A stretch of DNA of 64,000 nucleotides from Candidatus Hydrogenedentota bacterium (GTDB lineage: Bacteria > Hydrogenedentota > Hydrogenedentia > Hydrogenedentales > SLHB01), in assembly GCA_029552745.1 (NCBI GenBank), contig JAKPDK010000042.1:62001-126000 (forward strand). Direction: 5' to 3'. A model generated the notes under the pieces. It saw nothing but the letters and a program-made list of their open reading frames with translations, was not told the DNA's origin and did no database searches. Positions within the stretch are counted from its first letter, which is position 1; each line of letters starts with the position of its first letter. This document shows, one piece after another, positions 53,669-62,256 of this stretch. The translations under genes were made by a program, and so were the position numbers.

Positions 53669-53701
53669 GGCTCGTCGGTAATTGCCGACGAGCCCTCTTG
53701 A
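53669..53701 (+). terminator. Intrinsic-type terminator after lipoprotein gene
   Basis: Perfect 10-bp stem GGCTCGTCGG (53669-53678) and CCGACGAGCC (53685-53694) with a 6-nt loop. The tail CTCTTGATTTTG is only partly T-rich. The remaining sequence to 53913 shows nothing recognisable. Confidence 0.6.
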
Positions 53702-53913
53702 TTTTGTGCGGATGATAAAAAGATGCCTGTTAAGAAACGTAGGAAATGAAATTGGATAAAGTTCCTGGCCGTTTATCTCACTGTGAATAAAAGACAAACG
53801 GGATAAATCTAACAACTTTTCAAAGATCCCCGGTCAAGGATAAACCCGGATTTGACGAAATCACGGAGTCACTGTTAAATTCGATGTAGTGTGAGTCGGT
53901 TGGAGGCCAGGTT

Positions 53914-54993
53914 ATGTTCGTTTTCGGAAGTTATCCTAAAGATGCCAAATTGTGCGCCGATATTGAGAAAACACTCAGACTTTTTCAAAATAAAGCTGAG
54001 ACTGTCGTTCCAAAGGCACTTCCAATTTCTGCCTATAATCAGCGCTATTTATCCGAACACTTGTCGAGACTATTTAGCCTGATGAAGAGAATCGGCTTCT
54101 TCTTGGCATGGGTTATTAGAGACTTTCAACGCCCTTACAAGGATTTAGTTCTTGTCGAGTACGGCGCCGGCACGGGATTACCATGTTGTGTGGCAAAACT
54201 TTTGGGTATTGGAACCGTTATCTACAGCGACCACTTCGCGCCTTCGTGCGAAGACGCAAAAGCCATTCACCACGCCTTCGGCACCGAGGCGGACGCTTAT
54301 GTATGCGGTGAGTTAGAAGAAGTCATTGAATACTTAAAATCAAAACAACTCGCCTGTGATGCGCTGATCTCCAGTGATTGTATCGAACACATATTTGATG
54401 TGGATAAATTCTTGATGCTACATAAGAACATACCTGGGAACCGTCTCACAGTGGCACACAGTTCCGGGGCAAATAGCAAAAATCCCTTTCGTGTTAGACA
54501 GCTTAAAAAGTACCACATCCAGCGAGAGTACCTGGGATTTCAGGTCAAAGAGGGACATAAACCCACCGAACTTGGAGAATCGTATCTCGAGGTGAGGAGG
54601 CGCCTGATTCGCGAATATGCACCTGACCTCTCGGTCGATATAATTGATAAGCTGGCAACTCACACGCGAGGCATGCGCAAGGAAGACATCTATGCCGCCG
54701 TGGATACCTTCCGGAAGATGGCAACCCTCCCGCCGCTACCCGCCCATCCGACCAACACGTGCGACCCGCTGAATGGGAACTGGGCGGAACACCTCCTTGA
54801 TTTCGACCATCTTGTGGATGTGATGAACGCTGCGGGATTTTCTGCGCAAATCGTGCCCGGCTACTATGCAGGCACAACCCCGTTACGCCGGTTGGTGCTA
54901 CCTATGCTGAACCTGGCGATTCGTGCCGCCGGTCCTTGGGGGATCCATTTGGGGCATTTTTTCATGCTCTATGGCCAGCGCAAGATCGACTAA
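53914..54993 (+). CDS. SAM-dependent class I methyltransferase-like protein
   Basis: 359 residues. Motif I VLVEYGAGTGLPCCVAKLLG and a following acidic strand YSDHFAPS mark a Rossmann methyltransferase. CDALISSDCIEHIFDVDKFL is the motif IV-like region. The C-terminal 180 residues are unlike small-molecule methyltransferases I know. TGGAGG lies 7 nt before the ATG. Its place among surface-polysaccharide genes suggests a sugar-modifying role (inferred). Confidence 0.72.
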   Translation: MFVFGSYPKDAKLCADIEKTLRLFQNKAETVVPKALPISAYNQRYLSEHLSRLFSLMKRIGFFLAWVIRDFQRPYKDLVLVEYGAGTGLPCCVAKLLGIGTVIYSDHFAPSCEDAKAIHHAFGTEADAYVCGELEEVIEYLKSKQLACDALISSDCIEHIFDVDKFLMLHKNIPGNRLTVAHSSGANSKNPFRVRQLKKYHIQREYLGFQVKEGHKPTELGESYLEVRRRLIREYAPDLSVDIIDKLATHTRGMRKEDIYAAVDTFRKMATLPPLPAHPTNTCDPLNGNWAEHLLDFDHLVDVMNAAGFSAQIVPGYYAGTTPLRRLVLPMLNLAIRAAGPWGIHLGHFFMLYGQRKID

Positions 54994-55576
54994 GAGCGTT
55001 GTCTGCATCTCGACTCTGTAAGCTTCACGACAAAAAGACCTCTTGCCTCTACGAGCCGTCTGAACGGCGTAGAATCCGATCCTTTCGAGAAAGAAATGCC
55101 CCCGCGTCTTGAACAGTAAAGGGCTTGACAAGGACTAAACACGGGGTTGTTCTTGGAGGGACGCCGTTCATGCCGCTCTTGTGCAGCGCCCCCTAGCATT
55201 GCGAGGAGTGCGGAAGGCACGACGTCCTCTTGCGCTACAACCTGAGGTTGTCATTGCGGGGAGCCATCCCCCCGCATCCGGAGGGATTTTCACCACAGAG
55301 GACACGGAGAACACAGAGTTTGAGCCATCCCCCCCGCATCCGGAGGAACAAACGGAGGCATAGATAGATCAAATCTACCTATGACACTACGCGTCAGCGT
55401 CTTTCTCCTAATAACTTTCATGGAGAACCCACTTTTTAATTCCGCATACAACATAACAAAAAGTGCGAAACGTATTGGACCTGTACAGTACATTTATTCT
55501 GACGGTTTCTTTTTGATAATATGACCATCGGCTGTGGTACTGAACCCCCAAACGACATTATCTGTTGGATCTCTTT
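54994..55576. repeat. Gene-free stretch with interspersed repeat copy R6 (minus orientation)
   Basis: On the minus strand the outer motif TGTACAGGT, five bases, ACGTTTCGCAC lies at 55487-55463. A leader module with a frame reading MLYAELKSGFSMKVIRRK follows, then two CCGGATGCGGGGG units (complements at about 55272 and 55332). Between those units is a CACAGAGGACACGGAGAAC-type repeat. Arm fragments sit near 55195-55220 and 55249. The small hairpin here is GTGC...GCAC. No gene is credible. Confidence 0.6.
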
Positions 55577-56695
55577 ATGAAGGTACTTGTTGTCATCGGT
55601 ACGCGTCCGGAAGCGATAAAGATGGCGCCGGTCGTGTGCGAATTGTTACGTAGGTCAAAGCGCTTCGAGGTCAACGTATGTCTCACCGCACAACACCGCG
55701 AACTATTAGACCAGGTGATCGAAACGTTTTCACTGCCTGTCGCGTTTGACCTCGACCTGATGAAACCGAATCAGACTATCTTCGATGTGACCAGCACGGT
55801 GCTCCTCGGGATGCGTGGCGTGTTGGAACAGACGCGTCCGGATGCGGTTTTGGTTCATGGCGACACGACGACATCGTTTGCCGCGGCGCTGGCGGCGTAT
55901 TACACCCAAACGGCGGTGGGTCATGTGGAAGCGGGTTTGCGCACGTACGACAAGTTCCGGCCTTTTCCGGAGGAAATGAACCGCCGACTGGGAGATGCCC
56001 TCTCCGACTATCACTATGCGCCAACCCCCTTGGCACGGGAAAACCTCTTACAAGAACGTATCCCTCCCGACCACATCGTGGTGACAGGTAACACCGTAAT
56101 CGATGCGTTGCTCGAAGTGGCATCGCGCCCTTACACCTTCGCGGAGCCCTTGTTACAAGAGCTCGGAACGCAACGCCGGCTGATTCTGGTTACGGCACAT
56201 CGTCGCGAGAGTTTTGGGGAACCGTTTCGAGAGATGTGCCGAGCCATGCGGGATCTCGCCCGTGCCAATCCGGACGTAGAAATCCTCTACCCCGTGCACC
56301 CCAACCCCAACGTGCGGCGGGTCACCTCGGAAATCTTAGAGGGAGAGGAACGGATTCATTTGATCGAGCCTTTGCCTTATGTGCCGTTTGTGCATCTCTT
56401 GAAAAAGTCGTTTCTCGTTCTGACAGACTCGGGGGGTATCCAGGAAGAGGCGCCGTCCCTAGGGAAGCCTGTCTTGGTCATGCGTGAAGTGACGGAACGT
56501 CCCGAGGCAATTGCCGCCGGCACCGCAAAACTTGTAGGCAACCGATACGATGGAATCGTCGAATCCGTACAACTTCTGTTGGATGACCCTCAGGCGTATG
56601 CTGCCATGGCAAATGCTGTAAATCCATATGGAGACGGGCGAGCGGCACAACGCATCGCCGATCATTTGGAACAACTTGGGGAGAATAAGAGATGA
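55577..56695 (+). CDS. wecB: UDP-N-acetylglucosamine 2-epimerase (non-hydrolysing)
   Basis: 372 residues. Interconverts UDP-GlcNAc and UDP-ManNAc. VVIGTRPEAIKMAPVVCELLRR, VHGDTTTSFAAALAAYY, GHVEAGLRTYDKFRPFPEEMNRRL, VTAHRRESFG and LTDSGGIQEEAPSLGKPVLVMREVTERPEAI are all intact. ATG 55577 is used; a TTG four codons upstream lacks support. It feeds WecC, whose ATG overlaps its stop by 4 nt. Confidence 0.96.
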   Translation: MKVLVVIGTRPEAIKMAPVVCELLRRSKRFEVNVCLTAQHRELLDQVIETFSLPVAFDLDLMKPNQTIFDVTSTVLLGMRGVLEQTRPDAVLVHGDTTTSFAAALAAYYTQTAVGHVEAGLRTYDKFRPFPEEMNRRLGDALSDYHYAPTPLARENLLQERIPPDHIVVTGNTVIDALLEVASRPYTFAEPLLQELGTQRRLILVTAHRRESFGEPFREMCRAMRDLARANPDVEILYPVHPNPNVRRVTSEILEGEERIHLIEPLPYVPFVHLLKKSFLVLTDSGGIQEEAPSLGKPVLVMREVTERPEAIAAGTAKLVGNRYDGIVESVQLLLDDPQAYAAMANAVNPYGDGRAAQRIADHLEQLGENKR

Positions 56696-57954
56696 AAAAC
56701 GTTTGTGTGATGGGACTGGGGTACATCGGACTGCCGACGGCGAGTGTGCTGGCGTCGAACGGGTTTCAGGTGCTCGGTGTCGACGTCAGCCCGCGGGTAG
56801 TGGATACCGTAAATTCAGGAAATATCCACATTGAAGAACCCGGGTTGCGTACGGTGGTGGCTGCCGCCATTGGGTCGGGGCACTTGCGGGCAGCGCTTAA
56901 GCCGGAAAAATCAGATGTGTTCATTATCGCCGTGCCCACACCGCTCACAAAAGATAAGCGCGCGGATATGTCTTACGTGGTTCAAGCGACAGAACAGATC
57001 GTTCCCTTCTTAAGTCCTGGATGCCTCGTCATATTGGAGAGCACGTCGCCGCCGGGTACATGCCGCGATCTTCTCAAACCCATTTTGGAAAAATCAGGAC
57101 TGAACGTTGGCAGTGACATTTATTTGGCGCACTGCCCGGAACGCGTGCTCCCGGGGCGTATCCTCACGGAATTGATTCAAAACGATCGAGTCATCGGAGG
57201 CATCGAACCTATCAGCGCTCAACGTGCAAAAGATGTCTACGCAACGTTTGTCGAAGGAGAAATTTTTCTGACCGATGCAACCACGGCGGAAATGGTCAAG
57301 ATCATCGAGAACACGTTTCGGGACGTTAACATCGCATTTGCGAATGAAACCGCCTTGTTATGCGAAAAACTGGGTATAAATTTCGCGGAGGTGGCGAGGC
57401 TTGCGAACCGTCACCCTCGGGTCAATATCCACCGAGCCGGGCCCGGAGTTGGAGGACATTGTATCTCGGTCGACCCATGGTTCTTGGTGGAAAAGTTTCC
57501 AGATGACGCGAAAATCATTCATTTGGCACGACAACGTAACGATGCCATGCCCCATCATGTGACAAATACCCTCAACGACATGCTGGAGGGTATTCAAGAT
57601 CCGAAGGTGGCTATACTCGGAGTAGCTTTCAAAGGAAACGTGGACGATATCCGCGAAAGCCCTGCCTTGGAAATCATTCACCAACTAAATCAGCAAGGGG
57701 TGCGGGTTGCCGCCCATGACCCGTATGTCAAACACGCACCAATCGAATTGGTCACGCTAGACGCGTGTTTTGCTGACGCGGATTGCGTTGTCCTCGTTAC
57801 AGACCACTCGGACTACCTTTATCTAAACCCCCAGCAAGTCGGACGCACCATGCGCCGTCGCAACCTGTTCGATACTCGGGCGTTCCTACCTCATGACCAA
57901 TGGAGGAATGCGGGTTTCCGAGTACGAGTGCTCGGCGCCGGAGAACCCCGGTAG
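56692..57954 (+). CDS. wecC: UDP-N-acetyl-D-mannosamine dehydrogenase
   Basis: 420 residues. Oxidises UDP-ManNAc to UDP-ManNAcA with NAD. VMGLGYIGLPTASVLASNGFQVLGVD is the NAD site and ESTSPPGTCRDLL a family motif. GGHCISVDPWFLVEKF holds the catalytic Cys. FKGNVDDIRESPALEIIHQL starts the C-terminal domain. A UDP-ManNAcA supply implies an aminouronate in the surface glycan, which also fits the acidic-sugar porin and glycosidase elsewhere in the window. Confidence 0.95.
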   Translation: MKNVCVMGLGYIGLPTASVLASNGFQVLGVDVSPRVVDTVNSGNIHIEEPGLRTVVAAAIGSGHLRAALKPEKSDVFIIAVPTPLTKDKRADMSYVVQATEQIVPFLSPGCLVILESTSPPGTCRDLLKPILEKSGLNVGSDIYLAHCPERVLPGRILTELIQNDRVIGGIEPISAQRAKDVYATFVEGEIFLTDATTAEMVKIIENTFRDVNIAFANETALLCEKLGINFAEVARLANRHPRVNIHRAGPGVGGHCISVDPWFLVEKFPDDAKIIHLARQRNDAMPHHVTNTLNDMLEGIQDPKVAILGVAFKGNVDDIRESPALEIIHQLNQQGVRVAAHDPYVKHAPIELVTLDACFADADCVVLVTDHSDYLYLNPQQVGRTMRRRNLFDTRAFLPHDQWRNAGFRVRVLGAGEPR

Positions 57955-58092
57955 TCAGGTAAAAACAACACACCCCCTCTACGTTCCATTCGCCGGGGTG
58001 GTTGCGTTGTCATTGCCCCTTTTCTGCTGTAATCTATTTGTATGTCGAAAAGCGGCTTCTGGTGACGGCAGCTTTTGGGAGAGTATTCCATC

Positions 58093-59739
58093 ATGCGTTT
58101 GACCGACATTCTTTTTCCCGGCGGTGTCCTGACACGTCTTACCGCCGCAGACCGTTCCGGTGCGGTGGCTGCATTGCTTTATGCTTTGGCACGGTACAAA
58201 TCCATCGACGTGGAAAAAGCCATGCACGATGTAGAGTCACGGGAGGAAAAGGGCACAACACTTATTCCTGTTGGTGAACACCACATCGCCATCCCACATG
58301 CCTCAACGACGGCATGTAAGCAACTTATGATGGCGATCGGCATATCGCGTGAGGGCATTCCCTGGGACGCCACCGGACGAAAAGCCAACCTGATTGTTCT
58401 CTTTTTGGCCCCGCCGGAACTACAGACCGCATACCTGCGCGCCTTAAGTCGTATCGCGCGCTTGTTTCATGGAAAATCTTTCTTGCGCGACGTTTTGCAC
58501 GTCGCCACACCGGAAGAACTGCTCCGTCTCTTCCGCGCCGCAGAAACTCCCCTAGGAGATTTGAGCGGCGGCACGCAGGATATGCCGGAGTTCTGCGTGA
58601 TTGGGGCGCAGTCTAGTGGGTTGGCGCTAGCGGGACACCTTGCCTTGACGGGGTATAAAGTGACGCTGTGCGATGTTACTCCCGAGTTGATTACCCCCAT
58701 CCAAGCCAGGGGCGGCTTATACCTGCGGGGAGAGATTGACGGGCTCGCCACCCTATCTACCATAACATGCACACCGGCGGAAGCCCTCGAAAACGCCGAC
58801 ATCGTCTTTCTTACCGTCCCACGGCAACTCTCCCGTGAAATGGCAGAACGCGTAGCGCCCGATATCAAGGATGGCCAGATCGTCGTCCTTCAAGACGCCG
58901 GAATATTTGGGGCTTGGGAAGTCGCGCGTACCTTCAAAACCGTCAACCCGACAGCAAGACCGTACCTTGTTGAAATGCAGACTTCTCTATTCGCAGCGCA
59001 CCGCTTAGACCCTGCCCAGGTTTACATCTCCCAAGTAAGGAACTTCGTCCCGTTTGCCACGTTGCCCAGCTATCACGTGTCCGATGTGGCTCCCGTGCTC
59101 CGAAAAGCACTGCCTCAGATTGTGCCCACAGAAAATGTGCTCCAATTGGAGCTGGAAAACGTTGGCGGCTTGCTCCGTCCGGCAATGTTCCTGCTCAACT
59201 TGATACAGTTGGAAAACTCCACCGATGTTTTGAAGGCGCTCTCAGACGACGTGACGCCTGCCTTGACACGCATCCTGGAAAAAGTAGACCAAGAACGCTG
59301 CTCGGTTGCCGCCGCGCTCGGATTGCGACTATGTCCGGCAAAAGAATGGCTCCAGCCATGGTGCGATACCCCCCCAGACAGTCTTCGAGGGATGATGCAG
59401 GCGATAACACGGAGTTGGGTCATTCCCAATTCCCCGAACCCTTCTCACCGGTGTATCGCCGAAGACGTCGCCCATGTCCTGGTGCCGTTGGCGTCTGTGG
59501 GCGCAACCCTGGGTATAGCCACGCCAATGATAAACGCCCTCATTGAAATCGCCTCAACCGTTTATGCCCAACAGTACGATGTTGATGGAAGAACTGCTGA
59601 AAAACTAGGTATCAAGGACATGAACCCTCAAGAGCTGCTTTCCCTAGTGAACGGTTCAGACTCTTTGAACGAACCGGCAACCAACGGAGAAAAAGATTCT
59701 AATCTCCCTCCTTCTTCATCATCCCCTAAAAAACAGTAA
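58093..59739 (+). CDS. Fusion of PTS EIIA (fructose/nitrogen type) and opine-dehydrogenase-like domain
   Basis: 548 residues. Residues 1-150 are a PTS EIIA-2 domain: EKAMHDVESREEKGTTLIPVGEHHIAIPHA, phospho-site His69, and LIVLFLAPPELQTAYLRALSRIARLF. Residues 165-510 are a dinucleotide-binding dehydrogenase of the octopine/nopaline class: FCVIGAQSSGLALAGHLALTGYKVTLCD, ENADIVFLTVPRQLSREMA, and a helical C-domain with ENVGGLLRPAMFLLNLIQLEN. Opine dehydrogenases usually have His-Pro where this has Arg362-Pro. The tail is Ser-rich. ATG 58093 follows GGGAGAG. No other PTS protein is nearby. A phospho-controlled oxidoreductase or sensor is a fair inference. Confidence 0.75.
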   Translation: MRLTDILFPGGVLTRLTAADRSGAVAALLYALARYKSIDVEKAMHDVESREEKGTTLIPVGEHHIAIPHASTTACKQLMMAIGISREGIPWDATGRKANLIVLFLAPPELQTAYLRALSRIARLFHGKSFLRDVLHVATPEELLRLFRAAETPLGDLSGGTQDMPEFCVIGAQSSGLALAGHLALTGYKVTLCDVTPELITPIQARGGLYLRGEIDGLATLSTITCTPAEALENADIVFLTVPRQLSREMAERVAPDIKDGQIVVLQDAGIFGAWEVARTFKTVNPTARPYLVEMQTSLFAAHRLDPAQVYISQVRNFVPFATLPSYHVSDVAPVLRKALPQIVPTENVLQLELENVGGLLRPAMFLLNLIQLENSTDVLKALSDDVTPALTRILEKVDQERCSVAAALGLRLCPAKEWLQPWCDTPPDSLRGMMQAITRSWVIPNSPNPSHRCIAEDVAHVLVPLASVGATLGIATPMINALIEIASTVYAQQYDVDGRTAEKLGIKDMNPQELLSLVNGSDSLNEPATNGEKDSNLPPSSSSPKKQ

Positions 59740-59787
59740 GAATGGCAGGAAGTTCCGAGTCAATTCCCGCGGCCTTTTCCGTTGTCG

Positions 59788-61518
59788 TCAGCTTGCAGCA
59801 CGACCCACCCCTTCCACTCGGTCAGGCAACAAAGGTAGGTCAGCCCCCACAACTCGATTCCATACAACTCGAATAACGTTGACCAATGTGATGGTGTCAT
59901 AAGGTTCCCCACTCGGAACAGACGGACAAGTGTCAGGAAAACGCATCGAAATCAGATTGGCGGTTTCAACGGCGCTCGACGTGCCCCCTTCAGGATTGCG
60001 TAGCCCCTGCGAAGAAACAAGGATGACCACAGCAGGACGCGTGGATTCCTGAACCAGCGTCTTAGCAATACGGAGAAGACGCCTGTTGGTAAAGGTGATT
60101 TGCTCCGCATATGCGGCAACGAAATCCCGTGCTGTTCCGCGATAAACCTCTTCATCTCCATGCCGCGAATCACCGTAGGGGACAGCGCGTTCTCCCACTG
60201 ACGTGAACAAAAACGGCAACGAGGGAATCGGAAAATGGGCGTATACCAACTGGGGTTGTTCTGACGGTGACTTTGCCAGTCTGGGGATTTCATCCATCAC
60301 GTGGAGAATCCGCGCACGTCGCGGTTCAAACCGCCAATAAATCGGGTTTTGATACCGCCAAGCATAAAACCCATTCAAAATGCTACCCACGACTGTCTGT
60401 TCTAGAAGCGCTGTCTCGAACTCCGTCGGAACGGTTTCTAATTTAATAACGGTGTCAACTTGCTCCGAAAGCCCCTCACAGTCCAACTCCGATGACCCCG
60501 CGACAATACGATATCCTGCGTCCCGAAAGAGTTGGAAAAGACGGTTGTCCCGACAAAGACGATAATAGGCTGCAGCATTCCACGAGGCGCTAATTGGTGC
60601 CGGCAAATAATCGAAATTTAGAAAAGCGGCAAGAGAAGCGTTCGCATCCGCATAGTTAGCCAAGCTCTGGGAAGCCGTGACGAAACCCAGTTCCCCCATT
60701 TCCGACTCAAACAACAAATTGTTATAACCGAGCCGCTCACGCAAAACGTCTCCACGCGGATAGCCATCCAAAACCAACACATAGACATCCGGATAGGGAC
60801 CCTTTATTGCATCACTCCGTGACACGGGCAACCGAGGAAGGGAAAAAGCTTCACGCTGCGGCCTGTTATAAAAGATAAAAACACAGTACAATCCAACCAA
60901 TAACAGGCAGAACCAATTCACGGCAATACTGAACTTTTGCAGATTTCCTTGCAAACGCACCAGGGAGAAAATGACCACGCCCGCAAAGACTACATACAAC
61001 GAAGTGACCGCCGCCTCGCCGGCACTTGCTTCCCCACCAACCAAAAACAGTGCTGCCAACATCGGCAAGACAAGAATGCCCCAAGACAATATCGGACGGA
61101 ATCGCCCGAATAGAGGTCGTTCTTTCCCCCTCATTCGCCGGACAAGCAAAAACAGGAGCACAAGAACGGCGTAAGCCGCTACAATCAAAGGTACGGTGAC
61201 AATGTCCAGCAGGGGACGGAGAATGCGCAGGATACTGTTCAAAACTCCCCACCCGGGTACCAAGGTTACAAACGTGGCTGAAGCCACCAAGCCACCTTTG
61301 TGCAGCGCCCGAAACATCACCGAAAACAGAACCCACAGGAAACAGGAAATTATGATAAGAGTGAAAAGAGGCCGCGACAGTGTGGATGGCTGAACAACGC
61401 CGAGATTACCTGCATAAAGAACCAGCACAGGATAAATGGCGAACAGGATTGGATGGATGATCACCACCGGATGAGCCGACGGCGGCAACAATCCACGTTT
61501 CCCTTTCCCGATTTCCAC
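59788..61518 (-). CDS. Membrane-bound sulfatase/phosphatase-superfamily protein
   Basis: About 576 residues. The first ~215 carry several membrane helices. Then an alkaline-phosphatase-superfamily domain begins: YPDVYVLVLDGYPRGDVLRERLGYNN (metal Asp) and TASQSLANYADANASLAAFLN, with a Ser/Thr-rich nucleophile zone. PAVVILVSSQGLRN is in the place of the usual SDHG, so the metal site may be changed. It resembles LTA-synthase or phosphoethanolamine-transferase relatives. GTG 61518 has TGGAG 8 nt upstream; GTG 61527 is the alternative. Its job on surface glycans is inferred from its neighbours. Confidence 0.65.
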   Translation of the reverse strand: MEIGKGKRGLLPPSAHPVVIIHPILFAIYPVLVLYAGNLGVVQPSTLSRPLFTLIIISCFLWVLFSVMFRALHKGGLVASATFVTLVPGWGVLNSILRILRPLLDIVTVPLIVAAYAVLVLLFLLVRRMRGKERPLFGRFRPILSWGILVLPMLAALFLVGGEASAGEAAVTSLYVVFAGVVIFSLVRLQGNLQKFSIAVNWFCLLLVGLYCVFIFYNRPQREAFSLPRLPVSRSDAIKGPYPDVYVLVLDGYPRGDVLRERLGYNNLLFESEMGELGFVTASQSLANYADANASLAAFLNFDYLPAPISASWNAAAYYRLCRDNRLFQLFRDAGYRIVAGSSELDCEGLSEQVDTVIKLETVPTEFETALLEQTVVGSILNGFYAWRYQNPIYWRFEPRRARILHVMDEIPRLAKSPSEQPQLVYAHFPIPSLPFLFTSVGERAVPYGDSRHGDEEVYRGTARDFVAAYAEQITFTNRRLLRIAKTLVQESTRPAVVILVSSQGLRNPEGGTSSAVETANLISMRFPDTCPSVPSGEPYDTITLVNVIRVVWNRVVGADLPLLPDRVEGVGRAAS

Positions 61519-61601
61519 CTGATCCACTCCAGATTAACTGCAAAAACCCAACCACACACCCCTCATAATGTCCCCATTTTCCCACCTAATTGTCAAGCAC
61601 A

Positions 61602-61988
61602 TGTATAAGTCCAGTACCTTTGGCACTTTTTGTTATGTTGGATGAGGAATTGAAGAGAGGAAATTCCAGGAAGAACCTAAGGGGAAAGACACCGACGAGT
61701 GGCACCCTGAAGTATGTTTGAGACATTTACGAACACCTTGAGTATTTGGGATTACTTCTTTTTCCGCGCTACGTCCTATTGCGCTATTGTCCCACCGGTG
61801 TCATTGCGAGGAGTGCCGTCCGGCACTACGTGGCAATCCCCTCGGAAATTCGCGAATCACCCCACCTCCGCCCTCGCCCTCTTGCGCTGCGCGGTTAAGG
61901 AGATTGCTTCGTCGCTTCGAAGACTCGCTCCTCGCAATGACAACCGGAGGCATAAGCTCAAAGTGCCAAACGTTTGTAAACTTATACA
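61602..61988. repeat. Interspersed inverted-repeat element, complete copy R7 (387 bp)
   Basis: Best-preserved copy. The left end is TGTATAAGT, five bases, ACCTTTGGCAC (61602-61626). The right end is the exact inverse arrangement, TGTATAAGT, six bases, ACGTTTGGCAC, read on the minus strand from 61988 to 61963. A leader module follows on the left (frame MLDEELKRGNSRKNLRGK). Inner arms lie at about 61799-61846 and 61893-61940, both ending in TGTCATTGCGAGGAG or its complement. The arm hairpin is GTGCCGTCCGGCAC. No target duplication is evident by eye. The remainder of the 61528-62256 gap shows nothing firm. Confidence 0.75.
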
Positions 61989-62256
61989 GCGATCCCCGAT
62001 ACCGTCGCCATGATCTACACCGTTCCACGCACGTACCGCGTGACGCTTATCGTCTGGGACGCAGAAGGACGCGCAGGACGAGTGGAGCGGTTGGTGTCCA
62101 TTTCTCGCTGACTTCCCGTTGGGAAAATGAGACAATCATATTACTACTGTCTAGGTGTGCTCCCATATGAAAAGGCATTCCTAAATTCATCAGCGTGTTA
62201 TAATGCAGCCATGGGTGGGTATGTCGCTCTCCACTTGGAACAGGAAAGGGACGAAC

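Noticed and set aside
55135-55165. TTGACA-like hexamer before the repeat-filled gap
   Set aside because: No acceptable -10 follows and no gene starts within 400 bp.
61714-62013. 99-codon open frame
   Set aside because: It reads through the arms and right end of repeat copy R7.
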